From: Onishia taeanensis
GTDB lineage: Bacteria; Pseudomonadota; Gammaproteobacteria; Pseudomonadales; Halomonadaceae
Direction: 5' to 3'
Length of the DNA stretch: 64,000 nt
Assembly (NCBI RefSeq): GCF_013349955.1
Contig: NZ_JABVXC010000012.1
Location: 62,001-126,000, forward strand
Below, piece by piece: positions 38,435 through 50,779 of the stretch. The first letter of the stretch is position 1. Each line of letters begins with the position of its first letter. The notes under the pieces are model-generated. The model was not told the DNA's origin, did no database searches, and saw only the letters and a list, made by a program, of their open reading frames with translations. Made by a program: the position numbers and the translations under genes.

Positions 38435-38617
38435 TTACTCTCCCTCTACACGCACAAGGTAATTCACCTTGTGGATCATGCCGCGCACGGCAGGGGTGTC
38501 TTCCAGCTCGACCGTATGACCGATGCGGCGCAGGCCAAGACCATTGATGGTGGCCTTGTGCTTGCCCAACACGCCGATGGTGCTGCGGATCTGGGTAACC
38601 TTGATCGTTGCTGCCAT
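38435..38617 (-). CDS. rpmD: 50S ribosomal protein L30
   Basis: L30 has 60 residues, the usual bacterial length. The pattern [20 protein letters not shown] followed by [21 protein letters not shown] identifies it. It is placed between rpsE and rplO as in other proteobacteria. Confidence 0.97.
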   Translation of the reverse strand: MAATIKVTQIRSTIGVLGKHKATINGLGLRRIGHTVELEDTPAVRGMIHKVNYLVRVEGE

Positions 38618-38623
38618 GGTGTC

Positions 38624-39124
38624 TTACCCCGTGATCGCTTCGACAGACAGGCCACGCTTGGCGGCGATGTCTTCCGGAGACTGCATAGCGGCGAGACCGT
38701 TAATGGTCGCACGCACCACGTTCACCGGATTGGTGGAACCGTAGCACTTGGCCAGGACGTCGTGGACGCCAGCCAGTTCGAGCACGGAGCGCATAGCGCC
38801 GCCAGCGATGATCCCGGTACCTTCAGAGGCCGGCTGCATGTACACCTTGGAGGCACCGTGACGGGCCTTGATCGGGTACTGCAGCGTGTGACCGCTGAGG
38901 CTCACCTTGATCATGTTGCGACGCGCCTGGTCCATGGCCTTCTGGATCGCGACCGGCACTTCACGTGCCTTGCCGCGGCCAAAACCGACACGACCACTGC
39001 CATCGCCGACGACAGTCAGAGCGGTGAAACCGAAGATACGGCCACCCTTGACCACCTTGGCGACACGGTTGACCTGCACCAACTTCTCTTGCAGATCGCC
39101 GCTGTTCTGTTCGTTCTTCGCCAT
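38624..39124 (-). CDS. rpsE: 30S ribosomal protein S5
   Basis: S5 has 166 residues, as in E. coli, and acts in decoding accuracy with S4 and S12. The N-terminal double-stranded RNA-binding part includes [23 protein letters not shown] and the C-terminal part ends with [20 protein letters not shown]. The loop where spectinomycin-resistance changes arise looks ordinary. Confidence 0.98.
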   Translation of the reverse strand: MAKNEQNSGDLQEKLVQVNRVAKVVKGGRIFGFTALTVVGDGSGRVGFGRGKAREVPVAIQKAMDQARRNMIKVSLSGHTLQYPIKARHGASKVYMQPASEGTGIIAGGAMRSVLELAGVHDVLAKCYGSTNPVNVVRATINGLAAMQSPEDIAAKRGLSVEAITG

Positions 39125-39135
39125 CGTAAAACCCT

Positions 39136-39486
39136 TTAGAATTCCAGGCCGCCTTCACGAGCGGCGTCGGCCAGGGCCTTGACTCGACCGTGGTACCGGA
39201 AACCGGCACGATCGAAGGCAACCTGAGTGATGCCTGCTTCCTTAGCGCGTTCAGCAATCAGCGCGCCCACCTTGGCGGCGGCGTCTGCGTTACCGGTCGC
39301 ACCCTCACGAAGCGCCTTGTCCAGCGTGGAAGCGCTGGCCAGGACCTTGCCACCATCCGGCGAGATGATCTGCGCGTAGATGTGGCGTGGGGTACGGTTG
39401 ACGCTCAGGCGATACACGCCCAGCTCGCGGATCTTGGCGCGAGCGCGGCGGGCACGACGGAGACGAGATTCTTTCTTCGCGTTCAT
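39136..39486 (-). CDS. rplR: 50S ribosomal protein L18
   Basis: L18 has 116 residues and binds 5S rRNA with L5. The basic start [18 protein letters not shown], then [20 protein letters not shown] and [20 protein letters not shown] at the end, fit the family. It sits between rplF and rpsE. Confidence 0.98.
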   Translation of the reverse strand: MNAKKESRLRRARRARAKIRELGVYRLSVNRTPRHIYAQIISPDGGKVLASASTLDKALREGATGNADAAAKVGALIAERAKEAGITQVAFDRAGFRYHGRVKALADAAREGGLEF

Positions 39487-39495
39487 AACCCTGCC

Positions 39496-40026
39496 TTACT
39501 TCTTCTTGGCTTCTTTACGACGGATCTGCTCGTCGCCGTACCGGATACCCTTGCCCTTATAGGGCTCAGGCGGACGGAAGGCGCGGATTTCCGCGGCGAC
39601 CTGGCCGAGACGCTGCTTATCGGCGCTTTTCAGCACGATGGTGGTGTTCTTGGGCGTTTCCGCCACAACACCTTCCGGCAGCGTGTATTCGACCGGGTGT
39701 GAGAAGCCCAGTGTCAGGTTGAGCGTCTTGCCACTTGCCTGGGCACGATAGCCGACGCCATTGATCTCGAGGGACTTGGTGAAGCCCTCGGTGACACCGG
39801 AAACCATGTTCTGGACCAGTGCACGGGTGGTTCCAGCCATCGCCCAGCTCTTGGCAGACTCGGTCGGAGCGAAGGTCAGTTGACCTTCTTCCTGACCGAT
39901 CACGACCTGGTCGTGAACGGTCATCGCGAGTTCGCCCTGACCGCCCTTGACGGTCAGTTGATTGCCGTCGAGTTTGATCTCGACGCCGCTCGGCAATTTA
40001 ACCGGATATTTGGCTACGCGGGACAT
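39496..40026 (-). CDS. rplF: 50S ribosomal protein L6
   Basis: L6 has 176 residues with two similar domains near the factor-binding site. The N-terminus [16 protein letters not shown] and the C-terminal [25 protein letters not shown] are typical. It lies 9 bp after rpsH. Confidence 0.98.
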   Translation of the reverse strand: MSRVAKYPVKLPSGVEIKLDGNQLTVKGGQGELAMTVHDQVVIGQEEGQLTFAPTESAKSWAMAGTTRALVQNMVSGVTEGFTKSLEINGVGYRAQASGKTLNLTLGFSHPVEYTLPEGVVAETPKNTTIVLKSADKQRLGQVAAEIRAFRPPEPYKGKGIRYGDEQIRRKEAKKK

Positions 40027-40035
40027 TCCAAACTC

Positions 40036-40428
40036 CTAGAATACGGTGCAGAGGACTTCACCACCAACACCAGCATGACGGGCCGCACGATCGGTCATCA
40101 CGCCATTCGAGGTGGAAACGATCGCGATGCCCAGGCCGTCGGCAACCTTCGGCAGCTCGGCCTTGCCCTTGTACGAGCGCAGCGACGGCTTTGACACCCG
40201 CTGGATATGCTCGATGACGGCTTTGCCCTCGAAGTACTTGAGGGTAACGGCCAATTCAGGCTTGGTGCCTTCAGCGACGCTGTAGTCGTTGATAAAGCCT
40301 TCTTCTTTCAGTACGCGGGCCACCTCGACCTTCAGCTTCGAAGACGGCATGGTAACCGTCTCCTTGGTGGCCATCTGCGCATTACGGATACGAGTAAACA
40401 TATCCGCCAGCGTATCTTGCATGCTCAT
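40036..40428 (-). CDS. rpsH: 30S ribosomal protein S8
   Basis: S8 has 130 residues, as in E. coli, and binds helix 21 of 16S rRNA; in enterobacteria it represses the spc operon by binding rplE m[21 protein letters not shown] opens the protein and [18 protein letters not shown] lies near the end. Confidence 0.98.
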   Translation of the reverse strand: MSMQDTLADMFTRIRNAQMATKETVTMPSSKLKVEVARVLKEEGFINDYSVAEGTKPELAVTLKYFEGKAVIEHIQRVSKPSLRSYKGKAELPKVADGLGIAIVSTSNGVMTDRAARHAGVGGEVLCTVF

Positions 40429-40459
40429 TACGTTGCGCTCCTGATAATTCTGCGTGGCG

Positions 40460-40765
40460 TTACCAGCTGGACTTCTTCAGTCCAGGGACATCGCCACGCA
40501 TGGCGGCTTCACGCAGCTTGTTACGGCCCAAGCCAAACTTGTTGTAGTAGCCGTGCGGACGACCAGTGATGCGGCAGCGGTTACGCTTACGCACCGGGCT
40601 GGAGTCGCGCGGCAACTGCTGCAGCTTGAGCTGCGCGTCGAAGCGCTCTTCGTCAGAAGCGTTCACGTCATAGATGATGGCCTTGAGCTCTGCGCGCTTG
40701 GCAGCATACTTAGCTACCAGCTGTGCACGCTTTTGCTCGCGCCCTACCATGCTTTTCTTTGCCAT
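40460..40765 (-). CDS. rpsN: 30S ribosomal protein S14
   Basis: S14 has 101 residues and is the long, zinc-free form: no CxxC pairs are present. [20 protein letters not shown] opens it and [20 protein letters not shown] gives the family signature. Confidence 0.98.
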   Translation of the reverse strand: MAKKSMVGREQKRAQLVAKYAAKRAELKAIIYDVNASDEERFDAQLKLQQLPRDSSPVRKRNRCRITGRPHGYYNKFGLGRNKLREAAMRGDVPGLKKSSW

Positions 40766-40775
40766 GATCCCACCC

Positions 40776-41315
40776 TTATTTCTTGAACGGGAAGTTCAGC
40801 GCACGCAGCAGCGCACGGCCTTCTTCATCGGTGTTGGCAGTCGTGGTGATAGTGACATCCAGACCACGGATCCGGTCGATCTTATCATATTCGATCTCCG
40901 GGAAGATGATCTGCTCACGCACCCCCATCGAATAGTTGCCACGGCCGTCGAAGGACTTCGGGTTGAGACCACGGAAGTCACGAACGCGGGGGATCGCGAT
41001 GTTCACCAGGCGATCCAGGAAGTCCCACATGCGCTCGGCGCGCAGTGTGACTTTGATCCCGATCGGCCAACCTTCACGCACTTTGAAGCCCGCGATGGAC
41101 TTGCGTGCCTTGGTCACCATCGGCTTCTGACCGGAGAGTTTCTCCAGGTCGCCGATGGCATTGTCGATCAGCTTCTTGTCGCTGGTCGCTTCGCCGATGC
41201 CCATGTTCAGGGTCACTTTCGTGATCCTGGGCACCTGCATCACGTTGGCGTAGCTAAACTGCTCTTTGAGTTGAGCTGCCACCTCGTTTTGATAACGTTC
41301 TTTCAAGTTCGCCAT
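40776..41315 (-). CDS. rplE: 50S ribosomal protein L5
   Basis: L5 has 179 residues, as in E. coli, and binds 5S rRNA in the central protuberance. Signatures are [33 protein letters not shown] and [18 protein letters not shown]. Its start region is the known S8 repressor target in E. coli; the equivalent fold was not checked. Confidence 0.98.
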   Translation of the reverse strand: MANLKERYQNEVAAQLKEQFSYANVMQVPRITKVTLNMGIGEATSDKKLIDNAIGDLEKLSGQKPMVTKARKSIAGFKVREGWPIGIKVTLRAERMWDFLDRLVNIAIPRVRDFRGLNPKSFDGRGNYSMGVREQIIFPEIEYDKIDRIRGLDVTITTTANTDEEGRALLRALNFPFKK

Positions 41316-41333
41316 TTTGCTACCCGACTCACG

Positions 41334-41651
41334 TTAGGCGTCGATCTGCGTCTGCGTCGACTTGTAGATACGTACCTTGGTACCGTCTTCTTTCACCTGG
41401 AAGCCGACTCGATCCGCTTTGCCGGTCTCCTGATTGAAGATGGCCACGTTGGACGCGTGAATCGGAGCTTCGCGCTCGACGATACCGCCTTGATTGCCTG
41501 CCATGGGATTGGGCTTGGTGTGACGCTTGATCATGTTCACACCTGCCACCACGTAGCGATCGTCCTGGAGGACGCGCTTGATGGTGCCACGCTTGCCCTT
41601 ATCCTTGCCGGCAATGACGATCACTTCATCGTCACGTTTGATTTTTTGCAT
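41334..41651 (-). CDS. rplX: 50S ribosomal protein L24
   Basis: L24 has 105 residues with a KOW motif at the start ([23 protein letters not shown]) and initiates 50S assembly. [20 protein letters not shown] follows. It lies between rplN and rplE. Confidence 0.98.
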   Translation of the reverse strand: MQKIKRDDEVIVIAGKDKGKRGTIKRVLQDDRYVVAGVNMIKRHTKPNPMAGNQGGIVEREAPIHASNVAIFNQETGKADRVGFQVKEDGTKVRIYKSTQTQIDA

Positions 41652-41665
41652 ATCCGCCTCGCTCC

Positions 41666-42037
41666 TTACAGCACTTCAGGCGCCAAGGAAATGATCTTCA
41701 TGAACTTTTCGGTACGGAGTTCACGAGTGACCGGCCCAAAAATACGGGTACCGATCGGCTGCTCGTTGGTGTTGTTCAACAGAACCGCCGCATTTCCATC
41801 GAAGCGGATCAGCGAACCGTCGTTACGACGGACGCCACTACGAGTGCGAACCACGACCGCCTTCATGACTTGGCCTTTCTTGACCTTGCCACGCGGAATG
41901 GCTTCTTTAACTGTTACTTTGATGATATCGCCTACGCGAGCATAGCGACGGTGAGAACCGCCCAGCACCTTGATGCACTGCACCCGGCGCGCCCCGCTGT
42001 TGTCGGCGACATCCAGCATTGACTGCGTCTGAATCAT
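41666..42037 (-). CDS. rplN: 50S ribosomal protein L14
   Basis: L14 has 123 residues, as in E. coli, and begins [36 protein letters not shown] and [13 protein letters not shown] are further signatures. It is the first gene of the spc operon set; a 49-bp spacer separates it from rpsQ and no clear promoter is seen there. Confidence 0.98.
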   Translation of the reverse strand: MIQTQSMLDVADNSGARRVQCIKVLGGSHRRYARVGDIIKVTVKEAIPRGKVKKGQVMKAVVVRTRSGVRRNDGSLIRFDGNAAVLLNNTNEQPIGTRIFGPVTRELRTEKFMKIISLAPEVL

Positions 42038-42086
42038 CGGTTTTCTCCAAACCTAATCTGACTGCACTGGTTTCGAGCGCGGGGCG

Positions 42087-42347
42087 TTAACCCTTGGCCT
42101 GCTCGACCACTTCGACCAGCGTCCAGGCTTTCTTTTTGGACAGGGGACGCGATTCCTCGATGGAAACCGTGTCACCGGCCTTCGCCTGGTTCTGCGCGTC
42201 ATGGGCGTGCAGCTTGGTGGAGCGCTTCACGTATTTGCCGTAGATCGGATGGCGCTCACGGCGCTCGATCATCACGACGATAGATTTGTCCATCTTGTCA
42301 CTCACCACTTTACCGGTGAGCGTCCGGACTTTCTTTTCTTCGGACAT
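42087..42347 (-). CDS. rpsQ: 30S ribosomal protein S17
   Basis: S17 has 86 residues from the chosen ATG ([18 protein letters not shown]). A GTG three codons upstream (42356) overlaps the rpmC stop and is possible, but ATG at 42347 has AGGTGA about 5 bases before it. The [18 protein letters not shown] and [16 protein letters not shown] segments are typical. It ends the S10 operon. Confidence 0.96.
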   Translation of the reverse strand: MSEEKKVRTLTGKVVSDKMDKSIVVMIERRERHPIYGKYVKRSTKLHAHDAQNQAKAGDTVSIEESRPLSKKKAWTLVEVVEQAKG

Positions 42348-42348
42348 C

Positions 42349-42540
42349 TCAGTCACCTGCCTTCTCGTTGAGCACAGTCTTCACGCGGGCGATATCCCGA
42401 CGAACCTGCTTGAGCAGATGGGTCTGGCTCAGCTGGCCAGTGGCCTTCTGCATGCGCAGGTTGAACTGCTCGCGGAGGAGTTCGAAGAGCTGCGCCTGCA
42501 GGTCTTCTACTGACTTTTCACGAATTTCCTGGGCTTTCAT
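42349..42540 (-). CDS. rpmC: 50S ribosomal protein L29
   Basis: L29 has 63 residues, the E. coli length: [19 protein letters not shown], then a helical hairpin, and it lies at the tunnel exit where trigger factor and SRP dock. Its ATG overlaps the rplP stop (TGATG), so the two are translationally coupled; a GTG one codon upstream is also in frame. Confidence 0.97.
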   Translation of the reverse strand: MKAQEIREKSVEDLQAQLFELLREQFNLRMQKATGQLSQTHLLKQVRRDIARVKTVLNEKAGD

Positions 42541-42953
42541 CACATCACCGTCCGTTTCACAAAGGTGGTGGAGACCGGAAACTTCTGAGCGGCCAGGCCG
42601 AAGGCCTCACGAGCCAGCTCTTCAGAAACGCCTTCAATCTCGTAGAGGACACGGCCGGGCTGGATCTGTGCGACCCAGTACTCGACGGAGCCCTTGCCCT
42701 TACCCATACGGACTTCAAGGGGCTTCTTGGAGATCGGCTTGTCCGGGAAGACCCGGATCCAGATCTTACCGCCACGCTTTACGTGACGAGTGATGGCACG
42801 ACGCCCAGCTTCGATCTGACGCGCGGTAACGCGGCCACGACCGGTAGCCTTCAGGCCATATTCGCCGAAACTAATCTTGCTTCCGCGATGTGCAAGGCCG
42901 CGGTTGCGACCCTTCTGCACTTTGCGGAACTTCAAACGCTTAGGTTGTAACAT
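42540..42953 (-). CDS. rplP: 50S ribosomal protein L16
   Basis: L16 has 137 residues and organises the A-site side of the 50S. Signatures are [45 protein letters not shown] and [16 protein letters not shown]. It overlaps rpmC by a base. Confidence 0.98.
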   Translation of the reverse strand: MLQPKRLKFRKVQKGRNRGLAHRGSKISFGEYGLKATGRGRVTARQIEAGRRAITRHVKRGGKIWIRVFPDKPISKKPLEVRMGKGKGSVEYWVAQIQPGRVLYEIEGVSEELAREAFGLAAQKFPVSTTFVKRTVM

Positions 42954-42968
42954 CGATCCGCTCTCCCC

Positions 42969-43667
42969 TTACCTGGAACCTTTCTTCTTGGAGGGCGCAC
43001 TCTGAGGCTGCTTAGCCTTGGCGCGGACCTCTTCGATGCCCCCGAGGATTTCACCCTTGAAGACCCAGACCTTGACGCCGATGACGCCGTAGGTGGTGTG
43101 AGCTTCGTAGGTGGCGTAATCGATGTCGGCACGCAGCGTATGAAGCGGCACACGGCCTTCGCGGTACCATTCGGTACGTGCGATTTCCGCACCACCAAGA
43201 CGACCAGAGAGCTGGATCTTGATGCCGCCGGCGCCCAGGCGCATGGCGTTCTGGACGGCGCGCTTCATGGCACGACGGAACATGACACGACGCTCGAGCT
43301 GGCCGCAGACGTTCTGGGCAACGAGCTTGGCATCGAGTTCCGGCTTGCGCACTTCTTCGATGTTGACGTGAACCGGCACGCCCATCATCTGGGTGACGTC
43401 GCGACGCAGACGGTCGACGTCCTCACCCTTCTTGCCAATCACGATGCCCGGACGGGCAGTGTGAATGGTGATACGAGCATTGTTGGCCGGGCGCTCGATG
43501 TGGATGCGACTCACGGACGCATTCTGCAGACGCTCCTCGATGAAGCGACGCACTTCGAGATCGTTATTCAGCTTGTCGGCATAGGTACCGCGCTCGGCGT
43601 ACCAGACCGACGTGTGGTCTTTGACGATACCCAGCCGAATGCCTGTCGGATTTACTTTCTGACCCAT
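42969..43667 (-). CDS. rpsC: 30S ribosomal protein S3
   Basis: S3 has 232 residues and lines the mRNA entry site. [22 protein letters not shown] opens it, the KH domain carries [16 protein letters not shown], and the C-terminal half has [25 protein letters not shown] (read in parts). A basic tail ends it (KKKGSR). Confidence 0.98.
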   Translation of the reverse strand: MGQKVNPTGIRLGIVKDHTSVWYAERGTYADKLNNDLEVRRFIEERLQNASVSRIHIERPANNARITIHTARPGIVIGKKGEDVDRLRRDVTQMMGVPVHVNIEEVRKPELDAKLVAQNVCGQLERRVMFRRAMKRAVQNAMRLGAGGIKIQLSGRLGGAEIARTEWYREGRVPLHTLRADIDYATYEAHTTYGVIGVKVWVFKGEILGGIEEVRAKAKQPQSAPSKKKGSR

Positions 43668-43678
43668 CTGGTCGACTC

Positions 43679-44011
43679 CTACTTCTCGGCTACCATAACG
43701 GTGATGTGGCAGGTGCGCTTCAAGATACGATCCGCACGGCCCTTGGCGCGCGGCTGGATGCGCTTGAGCGTCATGCCCTCATCGACGCAAATGGTCGAGA
43801 CACGCAGCTCGTCGATGTCCATGCCGTTGTTTTCTTCCGCATTCGCGATGGCGGACTGCAGCACTTTCTTAACCAGCTTGGCAGCCTTCTTCGGTGAGAA
43901 GGTCAGCAGGTCGAGTGCCTCGGCGACAGGTTTACCGCGCACCTGGTCAGCCACCAAACGGGCCTTCTGGGCGGATAAACGAGCGCCACGCAGCTTAGCT
44001 GTGACTTCCAT
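43679..44011 (-). CDS. rplV: 50S ribosomal protein L22
   Basis: L22 has 110 residues, as in E. coli, and reaches into the exit tunnel; the hairpin ([19 protein letters not shown]) is intact, with no macrolide-type deletion seen. The start is [20 protein letters not shown]. Confidence 0.98.
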   Translation of the reverse strand: MEVTAKLRGARLSAQKARLVADQVRGKPVAEALDLLTFSPKKAAKLVKKVLQSAIANAEENNGMDIDELRVSTICVDEGMTLKRIQPRAKGRADRILKRTCHITVMVAEK

Positions 44012-44029
44012 CTCTCAATCCTCTTTGGC

Positions 44030-44305
44030 TTACCGTTTGGCTTTCTTGTCCGCCGCATGACCGCGATAGGTGCGGGTAGCAGCGAATTCGCCCAGCTTGT
44101 GGCCAACCATTTCCTCGGAGACGTGCACCGGGACATGTTGACGCCCGTTATGGACCGCAATGGTGAGCCCGACCATATTCGGCAGGATCATGGAACGACG
44201 CGACCAGGTCTTGATCGGTTTGCGGTCGTTCTTCTCCACTGCAGTCTCAACCTTCTTCAGCAGATGAAGGTCAATAAAAGGACCTTTCTTCAGTGAACGT
44301 GGCAC
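44030..44305 (-). CDS. rpsS: 30S ribosomal protein S19
   Basis: S19 has 91 residues and binds the 30S head with S13. [19 protein letters not shown] at the start and [24 protein letters not shown] at the end (read in parts) are characteristic. Confidence 0.98.
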   Translation of the reverse strand: MPRSLKKGPFIDLHLLKKVETAVEKNDRKPIKTWSRRSMILPNMVGLTIAVHNGRQHVPVHVSEEMVGHKLGEFAATRTYRGHAADKKAKR

Positions 44306-44338
44306 AGCCGTTACCTCTTAATGTCTTGGCAATTTCGA

Positions 44339-45169
44339 TCAGCTACGGGCCTTGCGGCGACGTACGATCAGCTTGTCGGTGCGCTTGTTCTTGCGAGTCT
44401 TGTAACCCTTGGTGGGGACGCCCCACGGGGTGACCGGGTTACGACCACCGCTGGTGCGGCCTTCACCGCCACCGTGCGGGTGATCCACCGGGTTCATCGC
44501 AACACCGCGAACTGTCGGGCGAACGCCACGCCAGCGCTTGGCACCGGCCTTGCCCAATTGACGGAGGCTGTGCTCAGAGTTGCTCACTTCGCCCAGGGTC
44601 GCGCGGCACTCGGCCAGAATCTTGCGCATTTCGCCGGAGCGAAGACGCACAGTGGCGTAGTTGCCTTCACGCGCCACGAGCTGGGCGCTGGTGCCGGCAC
44701 TGCGTGCGATCTGAGCGCCCTTGCCGGGCTTCAGCTCGATGCAATGCACGGTGGAACCCACCGGAATGTTGCGCAGCGGAAGGGTGTTGCCCTTCTTGAT
44801 CGCGGCGTTGACACCGGACTCGACGCGGTCGCCAGCTTTCACACCCTTGGGGGCGATGATGTAGCGACGCTCGCCATCCAGATACTTCAACAGCGCGATA
44901 TGAGCGCTACGGTTCGGATCATATTCCAGGCGCTCGACGATGGCCGGAATGCCATCCTTGATGCGCTTGAAGTCGATCTGACGGTAGTGCTGACGGTGCC
45001 CACCACCCACGTGACGTGTGGTGATACGACCGTTGTTGTTACGCCCACCCGAGTGCGACTGCTTTTCCAGCAGCGGCGCGTACGGCCGACCCTTGTACAG
45101 ATCGTCACCGACGATCTTGACGAGGTGGCGACGACCGGCGGATGTGGGTTTGGTCTTGACGATTGCCAT
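44339..45169 (-). CDS. rplB: 50S ribosomal protein L2
   Basis: L2 has 276 residues and supports the peptidyl transferase centre. The His of [15 protein letters not shown], near the end, is the conserved functional His. [15 protein letters not shown] and [21 protein letters not shown] are further signatures. Confidence 0.98.
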   Translation of the reverse strand: MAIVKTKPTSAGRRHLVKIVGDDLYKGRPYAPLLEKQSHSGGRNNNGRITTRHVGGGHRQHYRQIDFKRIKDGIPAIVERLEYDPNRSAHIALLKYLDGERRYIIAPKGVKAGDRVESGVNAAIKKGNTLPLRNIPVGSTVHCIELKPGKGAQIARSAGTSAQLVAREGNYATVRLRSGEMRKILAECRATLGEVSNSEHSLRQLGKAGAKRWRGVRPTVRGVAMNPVDHPHGGGEGRTSGGRNPVTPWGVPTKGYKTRKNKRTDKLIVRRRKARS

Positions 45170-45186
45170 TATCCGTACTCCTGCCC

Positions 45187-45483
45187 TTATTCGGCGCCAG
45201 AGAAGTCTTCAAGGGTCTCACCCGCGGCGAGGGTTACATACGCCTTGCGGTAACCCTTGCGCTGGCCCAAGCCATTGGCGGTGCGCTTGGTCTTGCCCTT
45301 GATGTTCAGGACCTGTACGCGGTCAACCTTCTTACCGAACAGCGCCTGTACGGCCTGTTTGATTTCCGGCTTGGTCGCGTCAGAGGCCACCTTGAACACG
45401 TACTGGTTGTTCTCGGCGGCGGAGGCGGCCTTCTCGGTCATGTGCGGACCAAGCAGAACCTTGAATACGCGTTCCTGGTTCAT
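45187..45483 (-). CDS. rplW: 50S ribosomal protein L23
   Basis: L23 has 98 residues and forms the trigger-factor and SRP docking site. [24 protein letters not shown] and [20 protein letters not shown] are signatures. Its start overlaps the rplD stop by 4 bp. Confidence 0.98.
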   Translation of the reverse strand: MNQERVFKVLLGPHMTEKAASAAENNQYVFKVASDATKPEIKQAVQALFGKKVDRVQVLNIKGKTKRTANGLGQRKGYRKAYVTLAAGETLEDFSGAE

Positions 45484-46088
45484 GCCAGCTTCTCCTCGAA
45501 TTTGCGCAGGGCGGAGACGGTGACCAGCACCTTGTCGAAGGCGACCAGGCTCACCGGATCGGCAGCAGCGACGTCCACCACATCCACGTGCGGGATGTTG
45601 CGAGCGGCCAGATAAAGGTTCTCGTCAACTTCTTCGGTGACGATCAGTGCCTTTTCCAGGTCCAGCTCTTTGAGCTTGGCGGTCAGCTGCTTGGTCTTGG
45701 GTGCGTCGACGGAAATCTCCTCGACGACGACCAGACGCTCCTGGCGGACCAGCTCGGATAGAATCGAGCGGATCGCGGCCCGGTACATCTTGCGGTTGAC
45801 CTTCTGGGTGTAGTCTTGCGGGCTAGCCGCAAAGGTCACACCGCCGGCACGCCAGATCGGCGAACGGATGGTACCGGCGCGAGCACGACCGGTGCCCTTC
45901 TGGCGCCACGGCTTCTTGCCGCCACCACGCACATCGGCACGATTCTTCTGGGCGCGAGTCCCCTGACGACCGCCTGCCAGATAGGCAGTAACGACCTGAT
46001 GGACCAGCGCTTCGTTGAATTCTTTGCCAAAGGTTGCGTCGGACACTTCAACCGTGCCGGCACTAGCACCTGAAAGATTCAGATTCAT
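45480..46088 (-). CDS. rplD: 50S ribosomal protein L4
   Basis: L4 has 202 residues, with the tunnel loop [30 protein letters not shown] (read in parts) and a C-terminal alpha/beta domain that in E. coli mediates S10-operon repression. It begins [17 protein letters not shown]. Confidence 0.98.
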   Translation of the reverse strand: MNLNLSGASAGTVEVSDATFGKEFNEALVHQVVTAYLAGGRQGTRAQKNRADVRGGGKKPWRQKGTGRARAGTIRSPIWRAGGVTFAASPQDYTQKVNRKMYRAAIRSILSELVRQERLVVVEEISVDAPKTKQLTAKLKELDLEKALIVTEEVDENLYLAARNIPHVDVVDVAAADPVSLVAFDKVLVTVSALRKFEEKLA

Positions 46089-46102
46089 TGGATCAAACCC
46101 CC

Positions 46103-46741
46103 TTAGCGAGCTTTCACGGCACTGCGAACAACAACGTCGCTGCCCGGTGCACCCGGTACGGCGCCCTTGATCAGCAGCAGATTGCGTTCAGCGTCGACGC
46201 GCACGACTTCCAGGCTTTGCACGGTGCAGCGGACATTGCCCATCTGACCGGCCATTTTCTTGCCTTTGAAGACGCGGCCCGGGGTTTGACACATACCGAT
46301 GGAACCCGGGGCGCGGTGCGCCAGAGAGTTACCATGGCTGTTGTCTTGGGTACGGAAGTTCCAGCGCTTAACGGCGCCCTGGAAACCCTTACCCTTGGAG
46401 GTACCGGTCACATCAATCTTCTGACCAGCTTCAAAGAGGGATACGGTGAGCTCGCCACCCACTTCCGGAGCTTCGTCGCCTTCGGCCAGGCGGAACTCCA
46501 TCAGCGAACGGCCGGCCTCGGTACCTGCCTTGGCAAACTGTCCAGCTTGCGCTTTGGTCAGGTGCTTGGCCTTGCGTGAGCCAGAGGTAACCTGCACGGC
46601 GCTGTAGCCGTCGACGTCGACGGTCTTAACGCGCGTGATGCGGTTAGGCTCAACTTCGATAACGGTTACGGGCACGGATGCGCCATCTTCGGTAAAGACA
46701 CGGGTCATCCCGGCCTTTTTACCGACTAAACCGATAGTCAT
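46103..46741 (-). CDS. rplC: 50S ribosomal protein L3
   Basis: L3 has 212 residues and is an early 50S assembly protein. [18 protein letters not shown] opens it; the central finger toward the peptidyl transferase centre has [27 protein letters not shown] (read in parts), the region whose Gln is methylated in E. coli. It is preceded by a 153-bp spacer after rpsJ, long for this operon. Confidence 0.98.
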   Translation of the reverse strand: MTIGLVGKKAGMTRVFTEDGASVPVTVIEVEPNRITRVKTVDVDGYSAVQVTSGSRKAKHLTKAQAGQFAKAGTEAGRSLMEFRLAEGDEAPEVGGELTVSLFEAGQKIDVTGTSKGKGFQGAVKRWNFRTQDNSHGNSLAHRAPGSIGMCQTPGRVFKGKKMAGQMGNVRCTVQSLEVVRVDAERNLLLIKGAVPGAPGSDVVVRSAVKAR

Positions 46742-46802
46742 GTTCAGTCTCCTATAGTGTACGGGGCTATCACCCGCTATGGCTGCCCTTTCCAGAGCAT
46801 TC

Positions 46803-46889
46803 CACTAGCACATTGTGTGACGCCATCTCGGCGTGACGGCGGCTGCTCCTGACTATTGCAAGGGGAGCGGCGACCGTAAGTGTCTAGTG
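46803..46889 (-). ncRNA. possible structured RNA element in the rpsJ-rplC spacer
   Basis: CACTAGCAC (46803-46811) can pair with GTGTCTAGTG (46880-46889) with one bulged base. Inside are an 8-bp hairpin with one mismatch (46817-46824 with 46830-46837) and a GCTCC/GGAGC hairpin (46845-46849 with 46864-46868). Together they could form a three-way junction in the mRNA. No known family was matched; this is pairing found by eye. Confidence 0.35.
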
Positions 46890-46894
46890 TGGTC

Positions 46895-47206
46895 TCAGTC
46901 GAGTTTGATCTGAACGTCCACGCCAGCGGCGAGGTCGAGCTTCATCAATGCATCAACGGTCTTTTCAGTGGGTTCGACGATGTCGAGCACACGCTTATGA
47001 GTGCGAATCTCATACTGGTCGCGCGCGTCCTTGTTGACGTGCGGAGAAACCAGGATGGTGTAGCGCTCACGATTGGTCGGCAGCGGGATCGGACCGTGCA
47101 CCTGAGCACCGGTACGCTTGGCGGTCTCAACAATCTCCGCGGCGGACTGGTCAATCAGGCGATGATCGAACGCCTTCAACCGAATGCGAATCTTCTGGTT
47201 CTGCAT
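46895..47206 (-). CDS. rpsJ: 30S ribosomal protein S10 / NusE
   Basis: S10 has 103 residues, as in E. coli. Besides its 30S role it is NusE and links NusG-bound polymerase to the ribosome. [20 protein letters not shown] and [35 protein letters not shown] (read in parts) are signatures. It is the first gene of the S10 operon with a strong promoter upstream. Confidence 0.98.
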   Translation of the reverse strand: MQNQKIRIRLKAFDHRLIDQSAAEIVETAKRTGAQVHGPIPLPTNRERYTILVSPHVNKDARDQYEIRTHKRVLDIVEPTEKTVDALMKLDLAAGVDVQIKLD

Positions 47207-47270
47207 TTGCCCTAAACTCCAATGGATGTCGACGGCGCGAGCCGTCTACCCACGCATTCAAAGGATGCGC

Positions 47271-47299
47271 ATTATAGGCATGGAGCCTCGCAGAGTCAA
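47271..47299 (-). promoter_or_regulatory. strong promoter of the S10 operon
   Basis: On the minus strand TTGACT (47299-47294) and a consensus TATAAT (47276-47271) are separated by exactly 17 bp. The -10 lies 65 bp before rpsJ. The transcript leader is only about 55 bases, too short for the long L4-controlled leader of E. coli. Confidence 0.9.
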
Positions 47300-47322
47300 A
47301 CCCTGCGAGACAACATGCGCAG

Positions 47323-47350
47323 AAAGGGGGCTCCCGCAGGAGCCCCCTTC
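47323..47350 (-). terminator. terminator after tuf
   Basis: A 9-bp GC stem (GGGGGCTCC and GGAGCCCCC, CGCA loop) followed on the minus strand by TTTCT ends the str operon, just upstream of the S10 promoter. Confidence 0.82.
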
Positions 47351-47372
47351 GATCATCGGGTGAGCCTAAGGC

Positions 47373-48566
<1,194 letters not shown>

Positions 48567-48595
48567 TGCTATAACCTCTTTACGTTAGCTAACGG

Positions 48596-50716
48596 TTAAC
48601 CGTTCTGGTTGATGACGGCTTCCACGATGCTGGAGGGCGCCTCGTCGTACTTCGCAAACTCCATGGAGTAGCTTGCACGGCCCTGGGTCTGAGAACGCAG
48701 ATCGGTTGCATAACCGAACATCTCAGCCAGCGGCACCATTGCGCGGATGGTCTTCCCTGAGGAAGTGTCATCCATGCCCTGCACCAGACCGCGACGACGG
48801 TTAAGATCGCCCATGACGTCACCCATAAACTCCTCGGGGGTCACGACTTCGACCTTCATCATCGGCTCCAGCAGCACGGCCTTGGCCTTTTTGGCACCTT
48901 CTTTGATCGCCATGGAAGAAGCGATCTTGAACGCGGTCTCGTTAGAGTCCACGTCGTGATAGGAACCATCGTACAGCGTGACCTTGACGTCGATCATCGG
49001 GTAACCCGCGATGACACCGTTCTGCAGCTGTTCATAGGCCCCTTTCTCGACAGCAGGCACGTATTCCTTCGGAACCACGCCGCCGACGATCTCGGACGAA
49101 AACTTGAAGTGCATCTCCTCGTCGTCGCCCTTGTCTTCTGCGGTCAGCGGTTCGATGCGCAGGTACACATGACCGAACTGACCGCGACCGCCAGACTGAC
49201 GAACGAACTTGCCTTCCTGTTCGACGCTGTGGCGGATGGTCTCGCGATAGGCGACCTGCGGCTTGCCGATGTTGGCATCGACCTTGAACTCGCGACGCAT
49301 GCGGTCAACGATGATATCGAGGTGCAGCTCGCCCATGCCGGAGATGATGGTCTGGCCGGTTTCCTCGTCAGTCTTGACCTGGAAGGACGGATCCTCCTGA
49401 GCCAGCTTGCCGAGGGCCACACCCATCTTCTCTTGGTCGGCCTTGGATTTCGGCTCCACGGCCACCGAGATCACCGGATCCGGGAACTCCATGCGCTCGA
49501 GCACGATCTTGTCGGTCAGGTCGCACAGGGTATCACCGGTGGTGACGTCCTTGAGGCCGATACAGGCGGCGATATCGCCGGCCAGCACTTCCTTGATCTC
49601 TTCGCGAGAGTTGGAGTGCATCTGCACGATACGGCCGACACGCTCCTTCTTGCTCTTAACAGAGTTGAAGACGCTGTCGCCAGACTTCAAGACCCCGGAA
49701 TACACACGGATGAAGGTCAGGGTACCAACGAACGGGTCGGTGGCGATCTTGAAAGCCAGCGCGGAGAAGGGCGCACTATCATCGGCCTCACGGGTCGCGA
49801 TGGTGCCATCCTTGTCGTCCAGCTCGCCCTCGATGGCCTTGACCTCGGTGGGTGACGGCATGTACTCGATGACGCCATCCAGCACGGCCTGCACGCCCTT
49901 GTTCTTGAACGCGGAGCCGCAGGTCACCAGGACGATCTCGTTGTCGAGGGTACGACGACGCAAGCCGGCCTTGATTTCCTCGGTGGAGAGCTCGCCCTCC
50001 TCGAGGTACTTCATCATCAGCTCTTCAGACGCTTCGGCGGCCGCCTCGACCATCTCTTCGCGATACTTCTCGGCGGTTTCCTGAAGCTCTGCCGGGATAT
50101 CAACCAGGTCATAGTTCATACCATGGTTGTCTTCGTCCCACAGAATCGCCTTCATCTGGATCAGATCGACGACACCCTTGAACTCGTCCTCGGCGCCCCA
50201 GTTGATCTGGATCGGCACCGCATTGGCGTTCAGGCGGGTCTTCAACTGGTCGAGGACCATGAAGAAGTCAGCGCCGGCACGGTCCATCTTGTTGACGAAG
50301 ACCATGCGCGGCACTTCGTACTTGTTGGCCTGGCGCCAGACGGTTTCGGTCTGCGGCTGCACACCGGAACTGCCACACAGCACGACGACCGCGCCATCGA
50401 GCACACGCAGGGAACGCTCGACTTCGATGGTGAAGTCAACGTGCCCCGGGGTGTCGATGATGTTGATGCGGTGCTCATCGAACTGCTTGTTCATGCCCTG
50501 CCAGAAGCAGGTGGTCGCCGCGGAGGTGATGGTGATACCACGCTCCTGCTCCTGCTGCATCCAGTCCATGGTGGCGGCGCCATCATGGACCTCACCAACC
50601 TTGTGGGACAGGCCGGTGTAGAACAGGACACGCTCGGTAGTGGTGGTCTTCCCGGCGTCGACGTGGGCAACGATACCGATATTACGGTAGCGCTTAAGCG
50701 GTGTCTTACGTGCCAC
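48596..50716 (-). CDS. fusA: elongation factor G
   Basis: EF-G has 706 residues from a GTG start ([14 protein letters not shown]), close to E. coli (704). It drives translocation. G1 is [20 protein letters not shown]3 DTPGHVDF, G4 [10 protein letters not shown]. The frame extends to 50752, but the GTG at 50716 matches the family N-terminus and has GGGGA upstream. It lies 29 bp before tuf. Confidence 0.97.
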   Translation of the reverse strand: MARKTPLKRYRNIGIVAHVDAGKTTTTERVLFYTGLSHKVGEVHDGAATMDWMQQEQERGITITSAATTCFWQGMNKQFDEHRINIIDTPGHVDFTIEVERSLRVLDGAVVVLCGSSGVQPQTETVWRQANKYEVPRMVFVNKMDRAGADFFMVLDQLKTRLNANAVPIQINWGAEDEFKGVVDLIQMKAILWDEDNHGMNYDLVDIPAELQETAEKYREEMVEAAAEASEELMMKYLEEGELSTEEIKAGLRRRTLDNEIVLVTCGSAFKNKGVQAVLDGVIEYMPSPTEVKAIEGELDDKDGTIATREADDSAPFSALAFKIATDPFVGTLTFIRVYSGVLKSGDSVFNSVKSKKERVGRIVQMHSNSREEIKEVLAGDIAACIGLKDVTTGDTLCDLTDKIVLERMEFPDPVISVAVEPKSKADQEKMGVALGKLAQEDPSFQVKTDEETGQTIISGMGELHLDIIVDRMRREFKVDANIGKPQVAYRETIRHSVEQEGKFVRQSGGRGQFGHVYLRIEPLTAEDKGDDEEMHFKFSSEIVGGVVPKEYVPAVEKGAYEQLQNGVIAGYPMIDVKVTLYDGSYHDVDSNETAFKIASSMAIKEGAKKAKAVLLEPMMKVEVVTPEEFMGDVMGDLNRRRGLVQGMDDTSSGKTIRAMVPLAEMFGYATDLRSQTQGRASYSMEFAKYDEAPSSIVEAVINQNG

Positions 50717-50779
50717 GATGGAATTCCCCGTTGGTTGGAGGCGCCCAGACATATGAGCGCCTCAAGTTGCGAAGCCTGC

